Below, in pieces: positions 62,402 to 64,000 of a DNA stretch of 64,000 bases. Origin of the DNA: an uncultured Lachnospiraceae bacterium (GTDB lineage Bacteria > Bacillota > Clostridia > Lachnospirales > Lachnospiraceae); contig CAJUFN010000001.1 of the NCBI GenBank assembly GCA_910585545.1, positions 345,331 to 409,330 of the forward strand, read 5' to 3'. The notes under the pieces were generated by a model that ran no database searches, had not been told where the DNA came from, and worked only from the letters and a program-made list of their open reading frames with translations. Each line of letters begins with the position of its first letter. The stretch's first letter is position 1. The position numbers and the translations under genes are program-made.

Positions 62402-62755
62402 CGCCCGGCATCTGGGCAACTTTCTTCTTTCTGCACATTTTTCGCCCGCCATCTGGGCGAACTCTTGCTTTCCCACTTGCTTTCGCCCACTTCCTGGGCG
62501 AATTCTTGCTCTTCCCACTTGTTTTCGCCCACTTCCTGGGCAAACCTTCTTCTTTCCTGACTCTTTCGCCCACTCTTGGGCAAATTCTTGCTTTCCTCAC
62601 TTGCTTTCGCCCACTTCCTGGGCAAACCTTCTTCTTTCCTGACTCTTTCGCCCACTCTTGGGCAAATTCTTGCTTTCCTCACTTGCTTTCGCCCACTTCC
62701 TAGGCAACTTTCTTCTTTCTGCACATTTTTCGCCCGCCATCTGGGCAAAACGCTC
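62402..62755 (+). repeat. tandem array of about nine 41-bp hairpin/T-tract units (array 1)
   Basis: Units begin near 62402, 62442, 62484, 62526, 62567, 62608, 62649, 62690 and 62731, with a period of 41-42 bp. Each has a short stem-loop such as GCCCA-CTTCC-TGGGC or GCCCA-CTCT-TGGGC followed by a pyrimidine-rich tail (CTTCTTTCC or CTTGCTTTCC). Units at 62526 and 62567 are repeated nearly exactly at 62608 and 62649, giving an 82-bp higher-order duplication. All reading frames through the array on both strands are artefacts of the repeat. Confidence 0.9.
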
Positions 62756-62852
62756 TATTAACATTTCTCAAAACTTTTTAATAAAAGTTCTTGAAATTCT
62801 CTTCTTTTCGAGTTATAGTTGTAATAATATATTTTATTTGGAGGTGGTTTAC

Positions 62853-63632
62853 ATTTTTTACGAAAAAATGAAAATGCAACACACACACTTAGATAAACAG
62901 ATTCAAAATCTGCAAAATATTTTAAAACAGCTTCCACCTGGCAAACTCATTTGTACCAGAAATTCCAAATATTTCAAATGGTATTATAGCCACAATCACA
63001 AATTTTCCTACATTCCCAAATCTAACCGTACTTTTGCTGAAAAGCTTGCTCAAAAGAATTATCTACTTCTTCAGTTAGATGATTTGACAAAACAAAAAAA
63101 TGCCATTGAAACTTTTCTTAAAGAATGCCCTCAGAATTCTTCGAATGCACTTCAACTCTTAGATGCACAATCCCCCTATCATGAACTTCTCTCTCCTCAT
63201 TTTTCATCTGATTCTCCATCTTTAAGCGACTGGGCATCTGCTAATTATGAAAAGAATCCCTCTTATCCCGAACAATGTATTCACAAATCCTGCTCTGGCA
63301 ATGTACTTCGTTCCAAATCAGAAACTATTATAGACTCTGCTTTATATCTGAATAAAATTCCTTATCGCTATGAGTGCATCCTCAATTTAGCCGGCAAAAT
63401 TTTCTTCCCCGACTTTACTATTCGCCATCCAGAAACAGGCAATTTCTATTATTGGGAACATTTTGGCATAATGGACAATCCAGACTATTCCACTAAAACA
63501 TTTAAAAAGTTACAACTCTATAACAGTTCTAATATCATACCTACTGTTAATCTTATTACCACTTATGAAACTCAAAATCATCCTTTGGATTCTGAATATG
63601 TACAAACTTTAATCAACTACTACTTCTTGTAA
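62853..63632 (+). CDS. PD-(D/E)XK nuclease-like protein flanked by repeat arrays
   Basis: A protein of about 255-260 residues. The N-terminal half is a helical, probably coiled-coil region (LDKQIQNLQNILKQLPPGK, and LLQLDDLTKQKNAIETFLKE). The C-terminal half has VLRSKSETIIDSALYL (E), IPYRYECILNL, IFFPDFTIRHP (PD) and FYYWEHFGIMD (E-x-H), followed by KLQLYNSSNIIPTVNLITTYE. This is a restriction-endonuclease-like core. GGAGG at 62840-62844 is 8 nt before an ATT codon at 62853 but 23 nt before the first ATG (62868), so a rare ATT start is possible. It lies alone between arrays 1 and 2. Confidence 0.6.
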   Translation: MFYEKMKMQHTHLDKQIQNLQNILKQLPPGKLICTRNSKYFKWYYSHNHKFSYIPKSNRTFAEKLAQKNYLLLQLDDLTKQKNAIETFLKECPQNSSNALQLLDAQSPYHELLSPHFSSDSPSLSDWASANYEKNPSYPEQCIHKSCSGNVLRSKSETIIDSALYLNKIPYRYECILNLAGKIFFPDFTIRHPETGNFYYWEHFGIMDNPDYSTKTFKKLQLYNSSNIIPTVNLITTYETQNHPLDSEYVQTLINYYFL

Positions 63633-63707
63633 ACTCCGCTTATCTTTTCTTTTTTCCAGCTAGAATTACTGCTAGAACTGGCATAGGTCTTGCTACATAG
63701 ATATACT

Positions 63708-63940
63708 TCCGCTCACTGTCTGGGCATTTTTTCTTCTTCTCCTACTCTTTCACCCACTTCCTGGGCAGTTTTTCTTCTTCTCCTACTTTTCCGTCCACTT
63801 CCTGGGCAATTTTTCTTCTTCCCCTACTTTTTCGCCCACTTCCTGGGCAGTTTTTCTTCTTCTCCTACTCTTTCACCCACTTCCTGGGCAACTTTTCTTC
63901 TTTCCCTACTCTTTAGCCCAGCTCCTGGGCAATTTCTCTT
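63708..63940 (+). repeat. tandem array of six 41-bp hairpin/T-tract units (array 2)
   Basis: Six units with core CCCACTTCCTGGGCA and tail TTTTTCTTCTTCTCCTAC are related to array 1 but more diverged: several lose the first stem base (ACCCA, GTCCA). Nothing else is visible from 63633 to the window end at 64000. Confidence 0.9.
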
Positions 63941-64000
63941 TTTTCATATAAAGTTATACTTAAATATGTACAATAAATATTAAATAAGAATGTACAAATG

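Noticed and set aside
62338..62761. Long overlapping ORFs on both strands through repeat array 1
   Set aside because: All frames stay open because the 41-bp unit lacks stops; frames on both strands are equally open and there are no ribosome sites. They are repeat artefacts.
62402..63940. CRISPR array
   Set aside because: The units are repeated along their whole 41-bp length with no unique spacers, the stems are terminator-like, and no cas genes are present.

Overview
This window comes from a low-to-moderate-GC, spore-forming Firmicute, most likely a gut Lachnospiraceae. The evidence is strong AGGAGG-type ribosome binding sites, sporulation genes of the SpoVB and SpoIIM families, the order ylxM-ffh-rpsP-khpA-rimM-trmD, a CGAAC-N4-GTTCG SOS box in front of recA, and an accessory content (class C sortase pili, LytTR/GHKL two-component system, hairpin-rich intergenic repeats) usual in that family. 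Most genes are on the minus strand.

1-12.8 kb is mainly housekeeping. iscR-iscS-iscU-mnmA-PHP phosphatase is an Fe-S/tRNA-thiolation operon. It is followed by a SpoVB flippase, a SpoIIM-like protein, a Nudix ADP-sugar hydrolase, a phosphohexomutase, and the rny, recX and recA genes. Between the mutase and rny lies about 1.1 kb that looks like a decayed small element: micro-ORFs with an apparent +1 frameshift, a structured transcript ending in a terminator, and a short orphan ORF. 12.8-28.5 kb carries a sodium:solute symporter, an ABC exporter, a beta-helix nucleotidyltransferase-like protein, topB, ppk1, asd, argH, an SsuBC-type importer lacking its binding protein, queH, a CofE-like ligase and a tRNA-Thr gene.

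28.5-31.2 kb is an accessory block next to the tRNA: a candidate anti-phage pair (AAA/OLD-like ATPase plus TOPRIM-motif protein) under an operator-like promoter, preceded by a reduced ATPase that has lost its catalytic core. 31.3-47.8 kb is the conserved ribosome/secretion operon (ylxM, ffh, rpsP, khpA, rimM, trmD ... rplS, lepB, rbgA, lepB, rnhB, yraN, pgeF). It is split between trmD and rplS by a 7-kb quorum/bacteriocin-immunity-like cassette: LytTR regulator, GHKL kinase, small secreted protein, two exported proteins of unknown function, three ABC membrane proteins and one ATPase. Both cassette promoters carry the same 21-bp-spaced direct-repeat operator.

48.6-56.4 kb is a sortase-assembled pilus operon: large CnaB adhesin/tip pilin, major pilin, a class C sortase with an exceptional 194-residue charged tail ending in poly-arginine, a second sortase, and a subtilase without signal peptide. 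After an NSS transporter, a Cys/Gly-rich miniprotein, an orphan AAA ATPase and some small conserved-looking genes comes truA. The last 1.7 kb holds a PD-(D/E)XK-nuclease-like gene between two tandem arrays of about 41-bp hairpin/T-tract repeats. This is the most unusual arrangement in the window and the best candidate for an undescribed element. No CRISPR array, rRNA, intact transposase or prophage is visible.
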